From JAOSJT01 sp035362335 (GTDB lineage Bacteria > Bacteroidota > Ignavibacteria > SZUA-365): 64,000 bases of DNA. Of the stretch, positions 8,791 through 16,588 are shown piece after piece. The stretch spans positions 71,704-135,703 of the forward strand of contig DAOSDL010000008.1 in assembly GCA_035362335.1 (NCBI GenBank). Reading direction: 5' to 3'. Position numbers and translations under genes: made by a program. Below the pieces are notes generated by a model that saw only the letters and a program-made list of their open reading frames with translations, ran no database searches and was not told the DNA's origin. Position 1 is the first letter of the stretch. Each line of letters starts with the position of its first letter.

Positions 8791-9978
8791 ATGGAACGCG
8801 AGCATATCAACCAACTGGCGATTTTCGGAGCAACGGGATCCATCGGACAAAGCACCCTCGAAGTGGTGCGCCGCAATCCCCATGCCTTCGCCGTGCGCTA
8901 CATGTCGGGCAACAGCAATGCCGATCTGCTCTGCGCCATGGTACGCGAATTCCGTCCCGCAGCCGTCGCCGTTTCCGATCCCGCCGCCGCCGAGGTGGTG
9001 CGCGCCGCAGTTGGGGATATCACGGAAGTGCTCGACGGCGAACTGGCTCTGGTAGAACTTGCCGGCCGTGAGGATTATGGCACAATGGTAAGCAGTCTGG
9101 TGGGCTTCGCCGGACTACTCCCCACCATTGCCGCGATACGCGCCGGACACCATATCGCGCTCGCAAATAAGGAAACGCTCGTTGTTGCAGGCGAACTCAT
9201 TTCCACCTTGTTGTCGGAGCATAGCGTGCAATTGCTGCCGGTGGATAGCGAGCACAGCGCCGTGTATCAATGTCTGGTGGGCGAACCGCGTGAGCGCATA
9301 GCCCGCATCATTCTCACCGCCAGCGGTGGACCCTTCCGGGGCTGGACAGTCGAACAACTCCTGCACGTCACGCCGCAGGAAGCGCTCAAGCATCCGAATT
9401 GGAGCATGGGGAGCAAAATCACCATAGATTCCGCCACGCTCATGAACAAGGGGCTGGAAGTGATCGAGGCGCGTTGGCTCTTCGACGTTCCAGCCGAGCG
9501 CATCGACGTGCTTGTGCATCCGCAGTCGATCGTGCATTCGCTGGTGGAATTCACCGACGGCTCTGTCAAAGCGCAACTCGGCATGCCCGATATGAAGCTG
9601 CCCATTCAATACGCGCTGACCTGGCCCGACCGCGGGAATGAGAGATACACACGCATGGATCTCGCGACCATCGGCAGTTTGACCTTCGAGGCGCCGGATA
9701 CAACTGCCTTCCCCTGTCTTGGTCTCGCCTACGATGCGCTCGAGGCGCGTGGCACCGCCCCGACTGTACTCAACGCTGCCAATGAAGTTGCCGTCGCGGC
9801 ATTTCTCCGTGGCGAATTACCGTTCACCGGCATACCCGCGCTCATCGATCACTGCCTCCAGCACGTAGCACATCGAGCAGTGCGAAACATCGAGGATATT
9901 GTGGAAAGCGACCGCGAGACGCGCGCACATGCCACGGCGCATATTTCATCGTTATCATTTTATCAGTCAGCAATGTAA
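8791..9978 (+). CDS. dxr: 1-deoxy-D-xylulose-5-phosphate reductoisomerase
   Basis: Second enzyme of the MEP isoprenoid pathway (DXP to MEP, NADPH and a divalent metal). The NADPH loop FGATGSIGQSTLEVV, the NKETLVVAGE segment, the metal/substrate motif PVDSEHSA and the GSKITIDSATLMNKGLEVIEA block are complete. The start at 8791 gives 395 residues, the family length; the longer open frame from 8659 would add 44 residues without similarity and would begin upstream of the promoter. rseP follows after 8 bases, an arrangement common in bacteria. Confidence 0.97.
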   Translation: MEREHINQLAIFGATGSIGQSTLEVVRRNPHAFAVRYMSGNSNADLLCAMVREFRPAAVAVSDPAAAEVVRAAVGDITEVLDGELALVELAGREDYGTMVSSLVGFAGLLPTIAAIRAGHHIALANKETLVVAGELISTLLSEHSVQLLPVDSEHSAVYQCLVGEPRERIARIILTASGGPFRGWTVEQLLHVTPQEALKHPNWSMGSKITIDSATLMNKGLEVIEARWLFDVPAERIDVLVHPQSIVHSLVEFTDGSVKAQLGMPDMKLPIQYALTWPDRGNERYTRMDLATIGSLTFEAPDTTAFPCLGLAYDALEARGTAPTVLNAANEVAVAAFLRGELPFTGIPALIDHCLQHVAHRAVRNIEDIVESDRETRAHATAHISSLSFYQSAM

Positions 9979-9986
9979 GACCACTT

Positions 9987-11309
9987 ATGGACGCTCTGGG
10001 AAGCATACTCAGTCAGGCATTTTACTTCATCATCATTATCGGCGTCCTGGTGCTGATACACGAGCTAGGCCATTTTCTGGCAGCGAAAGCTTTCGGGATG
10101 CGTGTCGAACGATTCTCCATCGGCTTCCCGCCGCGCGCATTCGGGAAGCAGATCGGCGACACCGATTATTGCGTGTCCTGGTTGCCTATTGGCGGCTATG
10201 TGAAAATCAGCGGAATGGTGGATGAGAGTCTCGACACCGAGCAACTGGCGCAAGAACCACAGCCGTGGGAATTCCGCGCCAAACCCGTTTGGCAGCGAAT
10301 CATCGTGATTGTCGCGGGCGTGGTGATGAATATTCTGCTTGCTATCGCGATCTTCTGGGGCCTCAACCTTTCTCAAGGTACGCAGCATCACAAAATCACC
10401 ACCATCGGACATGTGCGCGCAGGCAGCATCGCCGAGCGCTTTGGTCTGCAGGCGGGTGATAACGTGCAAAGTGTGAACGGCAGCGAGGTGGGGACTTGGG
10501 AATCCATGCGCGAAAACATGCTCCATGCGCAGCTCTCCAGCGATCTCACCTTCGCCGTACAGCGTTCCGGCAGCGAAACCACTATCACCATCCCGCACAA
10601 GGTCATCGCTTCGGTGGATGCCGATACGCTCGGCATCAGTCCCGAGGGTGCGTACACCTTCATCGCCGGCGTGGAACCCGGACTCCCCGCCTCGCGCGTG
10701 GGATTGATGGAAGGTGATGTGTTCCTGTCCATCAACGATGTGCCCATTCATCAACCGAACGATGTGATACGGATGATCAGCGCTTCGCCGGGTGCGCCAG
10801 TCAAGGTGGTGTGGACGCGCGAGGGCAAACGGATGGCATCGATGGTCACTCCGACCGACCAGGGAAAGATCGGCATCATTCCTGTGATGAACATCCCGGG
10901 TCCGGTGGAGATTCGGCATTACGGCGTATTCGAGGCACTCAGCGTTGGGGTGAAGGGTCTCTGGCGAGTCACGGTGCTCTTCCTCACGAATATCTGGCAT
11001 ATCATCATTGGCGAGGCCAGTTTCAAGGATAGCATTGGCGGTCCCGTCAAGATTGCTGAAATGGCCGCGCAATCCGCCGAAGCCGGTATTGTCAGCTTTC
11101 TCAGTCTGATGGCCCTGCTCAGCATCAGTCTCGCCATCATCAACATTTTCCCCATTCCCGCGCTGGACGGCGGCCATCTCGTTTTTCTCATCTACGAGGG
11201 TATTTTCCGGCGCGAGGTTCCGAACAAAGTGAAAATCGCATTGCAGCAGGTGGGCATGGTACTGCTGCTCGCCTTGATGATTTTCGTGCTGTACAACGAC
11301 ATTTTTTAA
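9987..11309 (+). CDS. rseP: RIP metalloprotease RseP (site-2 protease)
   Basis: Integral-membrane zinc protease of regulated intramembrane proteolysis. The zinc-binding motif HELGHF lies in the first transmembrane helix (about residues 24-29), and the second conserved motif NIFPIPALDGGHL is near the C-terminus. Two PDZ-like regions occur between them (AERFGLQAGDNVQSVNG and ASRVGLMEGDVFLSIND), as in E. coli RseP. The 440-residue length is typical. It is co-transcribed with dxr. The anti-sigma substrate is not in this window. Confidence 0.95.
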   Translation: MDALGSILSQAFYFIIIIGVLVLIHELGHFLAAKAFGMRVERFSIGFPPRAFGKQIGDTDYCVSWLPIGGYVKISGMVDESLDTEQLAQEPQPWEFRAKPVWQRIIVIVAGVVMNILLAIAIFWGLNLSQGTQHHKITTIGHVRAGSIAERFGLQAGDNVQSVNGSEVGTWESMRENMLHAQLSSDLTFAVQRSGSETTITIPHKVIASVDADTLGISPEGAYTFIAGVEPGLPASRVGLMEGDVFLSINDVPIHQPNDVIRMISASPGAPVKVVWTREGKRMASMVTPTDQGKIGIIPVMNIPGPVEIRHYGVFEALSVGVKGLWRVTVLFLTNIWHIIIGEASFKDSIGGPVKIAEMAAQSAEAGIVSFLSLMALLSISLAIINIFPIPALDGGHLVFLIYEGIFRREVPNKVKIALQQVGMVLLLALMIFVLYNDIF

Positions 11310-11346
11310 CACCCCGCAGCTTCCCGGTTGCGTGAGCGGGAGTCGA

Positions 11347-11700
11347 GGCAGCCCGAGGGGATGGAAGTGAAAAAGGTGAGATGGATGATGTTCCATTTCA
11401 CCTTTTGCTTTTTACAGCCACCGCCCAGCTCTCACTTCTGCATACGGTGGGATTGATGATAAAAAGGTAAAAGGTGAAACTAATGGTGCTTCGCTTCACC
11501 TTCGATTATCGACATTACCATCACGATCCACATTCCTGCCAGCGGCGGAATTGATGGGAAAAAGGCAAACGGTGAAATGAATGGCGCTTCACTTCACCTT
11601 CGATCATCGGCATCACCATCCCGGCTCACATTCTCACATGCGGCGGGAATAGATGGTGAAACAGCCGCTTCACGCTCAACGCTTCACGATTAACGATTAA
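11347..11700. repeat. 98-bp imperfect tandem repeat with internal hairpins, between rseP and feoB
   Basis: Two well-matched units of 98 bp occupy 11445-11542 (begins CGGTGGGATTGATGATAAAA) and 11543-11640 (begins CGGCGGAATTGATGGGAAAA). A more diverged unit precedes them from about 11347 and a broken one starts at 11641 (CGGCGGGAATAGATGGTGAA). Each unit holds an inverted repeat GGTGAA...TTCACC. The 440 bases between the two genes hold no coding region. Confidence 0.8.
11371..11411 (+). terminator. Terminator after dxr-rseP
   Basis: A 14-bp stem AAAAGGTGAGATGG / CCATTTCACCTTTT (one G-T pair) with an 8-base loop is followed by GCTTTTT. The A-tract on the left arm lets it also work for feoB from the other side. 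It is the first, most diverged unit of the adjacent tandem repeat. Confidence 0.75.
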
Positions 11701-11749
11701 CGCCGCAATCAACACACCGTTTACCACAACGTTCCTCGCAGGCGACGAC

Positions 11750-13777
11750 TTATAACAGCACCTGCGAAACCACACCCCCGATTCCTATCGCCAGCACGAG
11801 ACTGCCCACCCAGATGATCATGCCCTCGCGGAGACCTCGTTCCTTGAGCATGACCATGAGGGAAGCGACACAGGGCACGAAAAGGGTGATGGTGACCAGA
11901 GCGGCGACAGTCTGATAGGGTGAGAGACTGAGGTCGTAGAGCCCAGCCGCGCCGAAATCGCGACGCACTAGGCCCATGACGAACGCTGTGGCAGCTTCAC
12001 GAGGGAGTTGCAGCCATCCGGTGACCAAAGGTTGCAACGCGTCCATGATATGCACCAGTGCGCCGGTGACTTGGAGAATACTCACCGCCAGCGCACCGAT
12101 GAAGAACCACGGACTGGCTTCCTTCATGAAGAACCAGGTTTTGAATCCCGTTTTCTTCATCACGTTGTTCATTTGCGGCAAGCGCATCGCGGGGAGATCG
12201 ATGAGCAGCGGCGAAATTTCACCTGGCAAACTACGATTCATGATCGTACCGACGAGTACCAGAAAGGCGAAAATCACGCCGGTATAGATCAGCGTGGCCT
12301 GCACGCCCGCTGTGGCAAGAAGCGCGGCGATCACACCCAATTGCGCGGAACATGGAATGGCCAGTTGCAGAATCGTGGTCGCGATGGTTTTTTCTCGCTG
12401 TGTGCCGAGCAACCGCGTGGTGATGGTGGCCATGGTGACACAGCCAAATCCCAGAATGAGCGGAATCACCGCGCGTCCATTCAGTCCCACGAAGCGCAAG
12501 GTGCGGTCCACCAACGTCGCGAGTCGTGGGAGATAGCCGCTGTCCTCGAGTACAGACAGCGCGAAATAAAAACCCAGCACCAACGGCAGCAACAGAAAAA
12601 TGAGATAGGTCAAGGTCATGGTCACCGCGCCGAATTCTCCGAAAAAGAGCACGAGCCAGGGATTTTCATAAACGAAATCGTATTCCACCGGGCGCTCCGC
12701 CACCCAGGCGCGCATGCTTCGCCAGCGATGCGCTTCGCCTCTCACACCATTGGCGAAACGCTCGGCGCGCTCCTCGATCACTTCATCCTCATCGTCGAGC
12801 ACCGTAGCAGTTACGGTCACTGCGGCATGCGCGGCAACAAACTCCTTGATGTGGAACTCCACGATGCCCTTGCCAATGTCACCTTCTGTAACGCCCACGA
12901 CGTCCTGAGCCACAAATACACCGACGAAGAGATACACCAGATACAACACGAAAGCGAGTATGGGAAAGCCGAACCACGGACTGACCGAGGCGCGACCGAT
13001 GCGTGTGGAGAGCAATTTGCGCGTCTGCACGTCTTTCACCACGTGATGGACGATGCGATTGACGCGATTTCGGCGGTCGATGTAGATTTCCTCGCGTCGA
13101 GCGGCGTCGGCCGCTGCGATGCCATGCCGCGCTGCCACGATGGGATCGCCTTCAAGTACGAGCAATGCTTCCGCTTGTGAACCCACGACGGAAAGCATAC
13201 GATGCAACTCGGCGTGGAGTGCTTCGCGCTGTCTCCCCTCACGTGCACGCGTGATCAACGCATGTATGCCGTCCAGTCCCTCCTTGCGTATCGCCACCGT
13301 TCCCAACACGGGTACGTCGAGTTCTTCTTCCAGTGTTGCAAGATCCACCGCCAGTTTCTGCTTTTTGGCCTCGTCGATCATGTTGACGACCACGCAGACA
13401 CGCTTGCCCATGTCGATGAGCTGCTGAGTGAGGAAGAGATCGCGCTCGAGATGCACAGCATCGACGATATTGACGATGATGTCGGCGTTCAGGATGATGT
13501 CGCGCGCCACCCGCTCCTCGTCGTTGAACGAGGATACGCCGTAGACACCGGGAGTATCGAAGAGGTCGTAGTGAAGATAGGAGGCCTTGGCGACCTCCAC
13601 CGTGGTTCCGGGGAAATTGGAGACATCGACATACAATCCACTGAGATAGTTGAACACCACGGACTTGCCGACGTTGGGATTACCGACCAGCACCACGCGC
13701 GGTTTCAGTGTGTCTCCGGGAAGCGATTCGGTTCGGATATGGTGGTGGGGTTTATGTTCGACGCTGGGAACGGACAT
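11750..13777 (-). CDS. feoB: Ferrous iron transporter FeoB
   Basis: GTP-dependent inner-membrane Fe2+ importer. The cytoplasmic G domain shows G1 GNPNVGKS (32-39), G3 DTPG (74-77) and G4 NMID (132-135), followed by a helical GDI-like region and then the membrane domain with Gate segments (RFVGLNGRAVIPLILGFGCVTMA and the second GFKTWFFMKEASPWFFIG region). The 675 residues are within the family range. A soluble insertion with charged residues sits between the first transmembrane helix and the rest (VGVTEGDIGKGIVEFHIKEF...EYDFVYENP). It is the last gene of fur-feoA-feoB, 24 bases after feoA. Confidence 0.96.
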   Translation of the reverse strand: MSVPSVEHKPHHHIRTESLPGDTLKPRVVLVGNPNVGKSVVFNYLSGLYVDVSNFPGTTVEVAKASYLHYDLFDTPGVYGVSSFNDEERVARDIILNADIIVNIVDAVHLERDLFLTQQLIDMGKRVCVVVNMIDEAKKQKLAVDLATLEEELDVPVLGTVAIRKEGLDGIHALITRAREGRQREALHAELHRMLSVVGSQAEALLVLEGDPIVAARHGIAAADAARREEIYIDRRNRVNRIVHHVVKDVQTRKLLSTRIGRASVSPWFGFPILAFVLYLVYLFVGVFVAQDVVGVTEGDIGKGIVEFHIKEFVAAHAAVTVTATVLDDEDEVIEERAERFANGVRGEAHRWRSMRAWVAERPVEYDFVYENPWLVLFFGEFGAVTMTLTYLIFLLLPLVLGFYFALSVLEDSGYLPRLATLVDRTLRFVGLNGRAVIPLILGFGCVTMATITTRLLGTQREKTIATTILQLAIPCSAQLGVIAALLATAGVQATLIYTGVIFAFLVLVGTIMNRSLPGEISPLLIDLPAMRLPQMNNVMKKTGFKTWFFMKEASPWFFIGALAVSILQVTGALVHIMDALQPLVTGWLQLPREAATAFVMGLVRRDFGAAGLYDLSLSPYQTVAALVTITLFVPCVASLMVMLKERGLREGMIIWVGSLVLAIGIGGVVSQVLL

Positions 13778-13801
13778 GAAAAACCTGTGGATGCGTGGAT
13801 G

Positions 13802-14020
13802 TCAGAGCTGGTCGATGGCGATACTCGCGGCCAGTTCACCACTGAGCGCAATTTCCTGTCGGCAGAATTCCACGATGATGGTACCTCCCGGCAGGCGGTC
13901 CATGCAGCGCACTTCGGCTCCCTCCACCAGCCCGAGGCGGATGAATTGCGATCGAATTTCTCCATCGGGAAGGGCAGTGATACGTGCGCGCAGACCTTTA
14001 GCGAGGTGATTCAACATCAT
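13802..14020 (-). CDS. feoA: Ferrous iron transport protein FeoA
   Basis: Small SH3-like FeoA-domain protein that supports FeoB. The family signature LGLVEGAEVRCMDRLPGGTIIVEF is present. The start at 14020 (MMLNHLAKG) overlaps the stop codon of fur, so the two genes are translationally coupled; 72 residues is a normal FeoA length. A longer frame to 14047 would lie wholly inside fur. Confidence 0.93.
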   Translation of the reverse strand: MMLNHLAKGLRARITALPDGEIRSQFIRLGLVEGAEVRCMDRLPGGTIIVEFCRQEIALSGELAASIAIDQL

Positions 14021-14469
14021 GCCTTCCTCCCGGCCTCGGCGACGCACTCCGCGCAGAGGCCATAGATGTGCAGGACGGCGTCGTCGAATTCGAAGCGCAT
14101 GATACGCGCTGCGTCACGAGCGAAGCGATCAACGCGCTTGTCCACAAATTCTTCAATCCGTCCGCAGCGGCGGCAGATGATATGATGGTGGTGCTCGGTG
14201 CCAAGCACGAGTTCGTAGCGCGCAAGGCGCTCACCGAAGCGATAGCGGGAAAGAATACCGCACTCCGTGAGCTTGTCGAGCGTGTTGTACACTGTTGCAC
14301 GCGATACTTTACTACCGGCATTCTTCATGCGGAGGAAAAGATCGTCGGCATCGAAATGACCGTCGCATTGCATCACCGCGTCGAGCACTTCGAAGCGTTC
14401 GGGAGTGACGCGCAAATTGTTGCGGCGCAGGTACTGGGTAAAGAATTCGGTGGGATCGGGCTGTTTCAT
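14017..14469 (-). CDS. Fur-family metal-dependent transcriptional repressor
   Basis: The winged-helix DNA-binding domain (RVTPERFEVLDAV...KVSRATVYNTLDKL) is followed by the HHHH metal site (residues 93-96) and two zinc-type CxxC pairs, Cys99/Cys102 and Cys139/Cys142. All are features of Fur/PerR/Zur. Being the first gene of an operon with feoA and feoB argues for iron sensing, which is inference; PerR cannot be excluded by sequence alone. A perfect palindrome covers the promoter and touches the start codon, pointing to autoregulation. Confidence 0.92.
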   Translation of the reverse strand: MKQPDPTEFFTQYLRRNNLRVTPERFEVLDAVMQCDGHFDADDLFLRMKNAGSKVSRATVYNTLDKLTECGILSRYRFGERLARYELVLGTEHHHHIICRRCGRIEEFVDKRVDRFARDAARIMRFEFDDAVLHIYGLCAECVAEAGRKA

Positions 14470-14500
14470 GTTCTATTTAGATAAAATCTAAATAGAACAT
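14468..14500. promoter_or_regulatory. Perfect 33-bp palindromic operator of the fur-feoAB operon
   Basis: Two 15-base arms, ATGTTCTATTTAGAT and ATCTAAATAGAACAT, are exact inverted repeats around a 3-base centre (AAA). The right arm covers the -7 promoter element and the left arm reaches into the start codon of the Fur-family gene. A repressor bound here would block both RNA polymerase binding and initiation. The inner core TTTAGAT-AAA-ATCTAAA has the size of a Fur-family site. Confidence 0.82.
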
Positions 14501-14524
14501 ACGGAATGATTTCCACGAACGCAA
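14494..14524 (-). promoter_or_regulatory. Promoter of fur-feoAB: TTG-N20-TATGTTCT
   Basis: On the - strand TTG (14524-14522) is followed after 20 bases by TATGTTCT (14501-14494). The -7 element is embedded in the palindromic operator. The spacing is the same as at the other promoters in the window. Confidence 0.6.
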
Positions 14525-14598
14525 GACACCCGGAAAAAACCCCATCGGGCGAAAGTAGAGCAATGCACTACCATCGATAATGGGGAAGCAACACGATC

Positions 14599-14622
14599 AT
14601 ACGCGGATTCATGGATTGCGCA
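14599..14622. repeat. REP-like imperfect palindrome, copy 1
   Basis: The segment ACGCGGATTCATGGATTGCG shares the core CGGATTCATGnATnCG with the two copies at 15356-15391 and 15691-15711. It lies in the 267-base gap between the Fur-family gene and the DUF2147 gene, where I see no coding region. Another short hairpin, CCGCTC / GAGCGG, is at about 14691-14705. Confidence 0.4.
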
Positions 14623-14736
14623 CAGTGCGCATGCGTCTCGTGCAGGCAAGCGTGGCAATACCGCGGCGGAGGGACGGGATTTCCCTGCCGCTCAGGAGCG
14701 GCCATAATCGTACGAAACACGAGCGGCGGTACCGGA

Positions 14737-15189
14737 CTACTGTTTCACTCGCGTCCATTCCTGCGTACGCCCGATCAGCGAGATACCGATGTAACCGCGC
14801 ACATCCAGCGTGTTGCCCTTGTCGGTGAGCGTCATTTTGCAGGAGTAGGTTTTGCCATTTTTGGGATCGTAGATTTCGCCGTCTTCCCACACGTAGTCCT
14901 CGTCGTAGACAAAGCCGCGGAGCATTTCGAGACCCAGGATCGGTCGTGAACGCAATTTCTCCTCGGGGTTTTCTTTATCGACTTTCGCCTTTCCCTGCTC
15001 GTCGTTGGGCTCCTTCAACCACACGATTTTCCCATAGTACTTCGACCCGCGTTTATAGATTTCGACTTTCGCATTTTTATCCTGCACCAACCAGGTACCG
15101 AGCACGGCATCGGCTTCCTGCGACTGGGCGAGCAGTGAGGCGATCGGGAGAAAAAAGCATACCGCGAGAAAAACCGGGATCATGCGCAT
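14737..15189 (-). CDS. DUF2147 family secreted protein
   Basis: Signal peptide (MRMIPVFLAVCFFLPIASLLAQ) followed by a single DUF2147 domain: GTWLVQDKNAKVEIYKRGSKYYGKIVWL, a LRSRPILGLEMLRGF segment, DGEIYDPKNGKTYSCKMTL and the C-terminal VRGYIGISLIGRTQEWTRV. All the conserved blocks of this lipocalin-like, beta-rich family are present. Its biological role is unknown. The start at 15189 (or 15183) gives a proper signal peptide; an upstream ATG at 15240 would bury it. Confidence 0.9.
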   Translation of the reverse strand: MRMIPVFLAVCFFLPIASLLAQSQEADAVLGTWLVQDKNAKVEIYKRGSKYYGKIVWLKEPNDEQGKAKVDKENPEEKLRSRPILGLEMLRGFVYDEDYVWEDGEIYDPKNGKTYSCKMTLTDKGNTLDVRGYIGISLIGRTQEWTRVKQ

Positions 15190-15355
15190 GGTCTCACCAA
15201 TGTTCTGTTGCGAAATGAGCGTGCGGGAATATACGGACAATCTTTCGCAGCGGAAACGTGAGGGGGCAGACGTGCATTGTGGGGTGATGGTATCGTCTTC
15301 GCTGGTTGGAGCGGTTTATGCGGGAGCGCCTCCGCCTGCCTCTGTGGCGGTGGGT

Positions 15356-15391
15356 GCCTCCCGATGCGGATTCATGAATCCGCATCGGGAG
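15356..15391. repeat. REP-like perfect palindrome, copy 2 (36 bp)
   Basis: CCTCCCGATGCGGATTCA is followed directly by its exact reverse complement, giving a 36-bp palindrome with no loop. It sits in the 400-base non-coding region 15190-15590 that separates the DUF2147 gene from the RAYT-like gene. That region otherwise shows only GC-rich short inverted repeats and the sequence GATTTTTTTTCTCG near 15544. Confidence 0.75.
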
Positions 15392-15590
15392 GGAACATGT
15401 CGGAAATTCAGGGTGATCGCGTTCGGTCCGCAGGCTTCACCAACACTCCAGGCGTGTACCGGATGGCTTGCTCCTATTTCCCCGCGGTCCATCTCCCCTG
15501 TGCGACAATAGGGAGCCCGCTCCGCCTGGACATAATCATCCCCGGATTTTTTTTCTCGTGACGTCGATCGTTAGTTGCGCATGACCGTCT

Positions 15591-16316
15591 CTATCGCAAT
15601 CGGTCGAGAGTGAGTATGCGTGGGCCGTCGCGTCCATGATGGGATGGTTGAGCCGCACCCACGAGTTGAATCGGCGGGATGGCGCCGCACATACGGATAC
15701 ATGAATCCGCACTGGTCCAGTCCACCTGTCCCGTCGGCAACGTCACCACATACGCCCAACCCAACACCATCCCCTCGGTCCCCTTCTCCTCACCATCACC
15801 ATCCCGATAGAGCAATTCACCGAACGCCAATCCCACGCGAGCCACCAGCGCCGCTGCCTCCGCGGCATCGTACACCACGCGATCCCGATACCCCTCGCGC
15901 CAATACGACCCCGCACCTTGCTGTTTCATTGTGTTGATCCTGCGCGCGCTGTTCATTTTCACATGTCCAACAAACAACGGAATCAACGCCATGCGACGCT
16001 GATACAACCACTTGTCCATCATCAGCAGCATCCGTCGCAGCAGGTTCGGACGCGACAATACAGTCACCACCAGCACCAACATCAACGGTTGTAGTTCCAG
16101 CGCGTCCAGTCGCACGCGCCGGCCCTGCCGATGCAGGGATTCGCCAAGCTCGCGGAGAACAATCCTGCCCTCCTCCGTGGCGACATCGCGGCCCTTGATC
16201 CGTCGCACCAAGGGAGCACTGTCCTCAAGCAACGGCAGCTCAAGATGATACGTCCCCGGAGATGAGTAATCATGCTCCGTGCAGCGTCGTGAACTCATGG
16301 TACCATGTCGTGTCAT
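15591..16316 (-). CDS. RAYT-like protein (REP-associated Y1 transposase relative), probably degenerate or repurposed
   Basis: Two stretches resemble REP-associated tyrosine transposases of the IS200/IS605 kind: the N-terminal EHDYSSPGTYHLELPLLED, like the RHDYxxPGxYFVTICT start of that family, and a later RRINTMKQQGAGSYWREGYR followed by DRVVYDAAEAAALVARV, like the family's INxLRxTPGxPVWQRxYxxHIIR...IxxYI block. The HxH (HUH) metal motif that should lie between is not visible; the region reads LQPLMLVLVVTVLS instead. A strong GGAGGT ribosome-binding site precedes ATG 16316. The last 60 residues look unrelated to the family and include the third palindrome copy. It may be a decayed gene or one adapted to another role. 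Confidence 0.5.
   Translation of the reverse strand: MTRHGTMSSRRCTEHDYSSPGTYHLELPLLEDSAPLVRRIKGRDVATEEGRIVLRELGESLHRQGRRVRLDALELQPLMLVLVVTVLSRPNLLRRMLLMMDKWLYQRRMALIPLFVGHVKMNSARRINTMKQQGAGSYWREGYRDRVVYDAAEAAALVARVGLAFGELLYRDGDGEEKGTEGMVLGWAYVVTLPTGQVDWTSADSCIRMCGAIPPIQLVGAAQPSHHGRDGPRILTLDRLR
15691..15711. repeat. REP-like imperfect palindrome, copy 3
   Basis: ATACGGATACATGAATCCGCA repeats the core of the 36-bp palindrome at 15356 with two mismatches in one arm. It lies inside the 3' part of the RAYT-like frame. Confidence 0.5.
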
Positions 16317-16554
16317 CCCCGGACCTCCCTTCCGATGAATGTTCTTGACTCGAAAGGATGATGATATTGAAGTGCAGAGTGGAAGTCAAGTGGAAAATCC
16401 CCCCACCTCACCAAGCGGTACCGGTCGCAATGCTGTCCCGTCCTCATACCACCCTGACAGCTGCTCGAAGTCCCGCAACGTACGTGGTCAAGCAAGACCG
16501 ATCGACAGCGGCAATACAGGGAAATGGCGCGAGAGTCCCGAGGCCAGCGTCATC

Positions 16555-16584
16555 TTGTAACATCGGCACTCCTCATGTAAGTTG
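16555..16584 (+). promoter_or_regulatory. Promoter of dus: TTG-N20-TAAGTTG
   Basis: TTG at 16555-16557, 20 bases, then TAAGTTG at 16578-16584. The start codon at 16589 follows the -7 element by only 4 bases, so the transcript should be leaderless or nearly so. The 272 bases before dus hold no gene that I can see. Confidence 0.6.
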
Positions 16585-16588
16585 AGAG

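Noticed and set aside
15241..15561. Short open frames in the region with the 36-bp palindrome
   Set aside because: No ribosome-binding sites, low-complexity Arg/Ser/Pro composition, and they span the palindrome.
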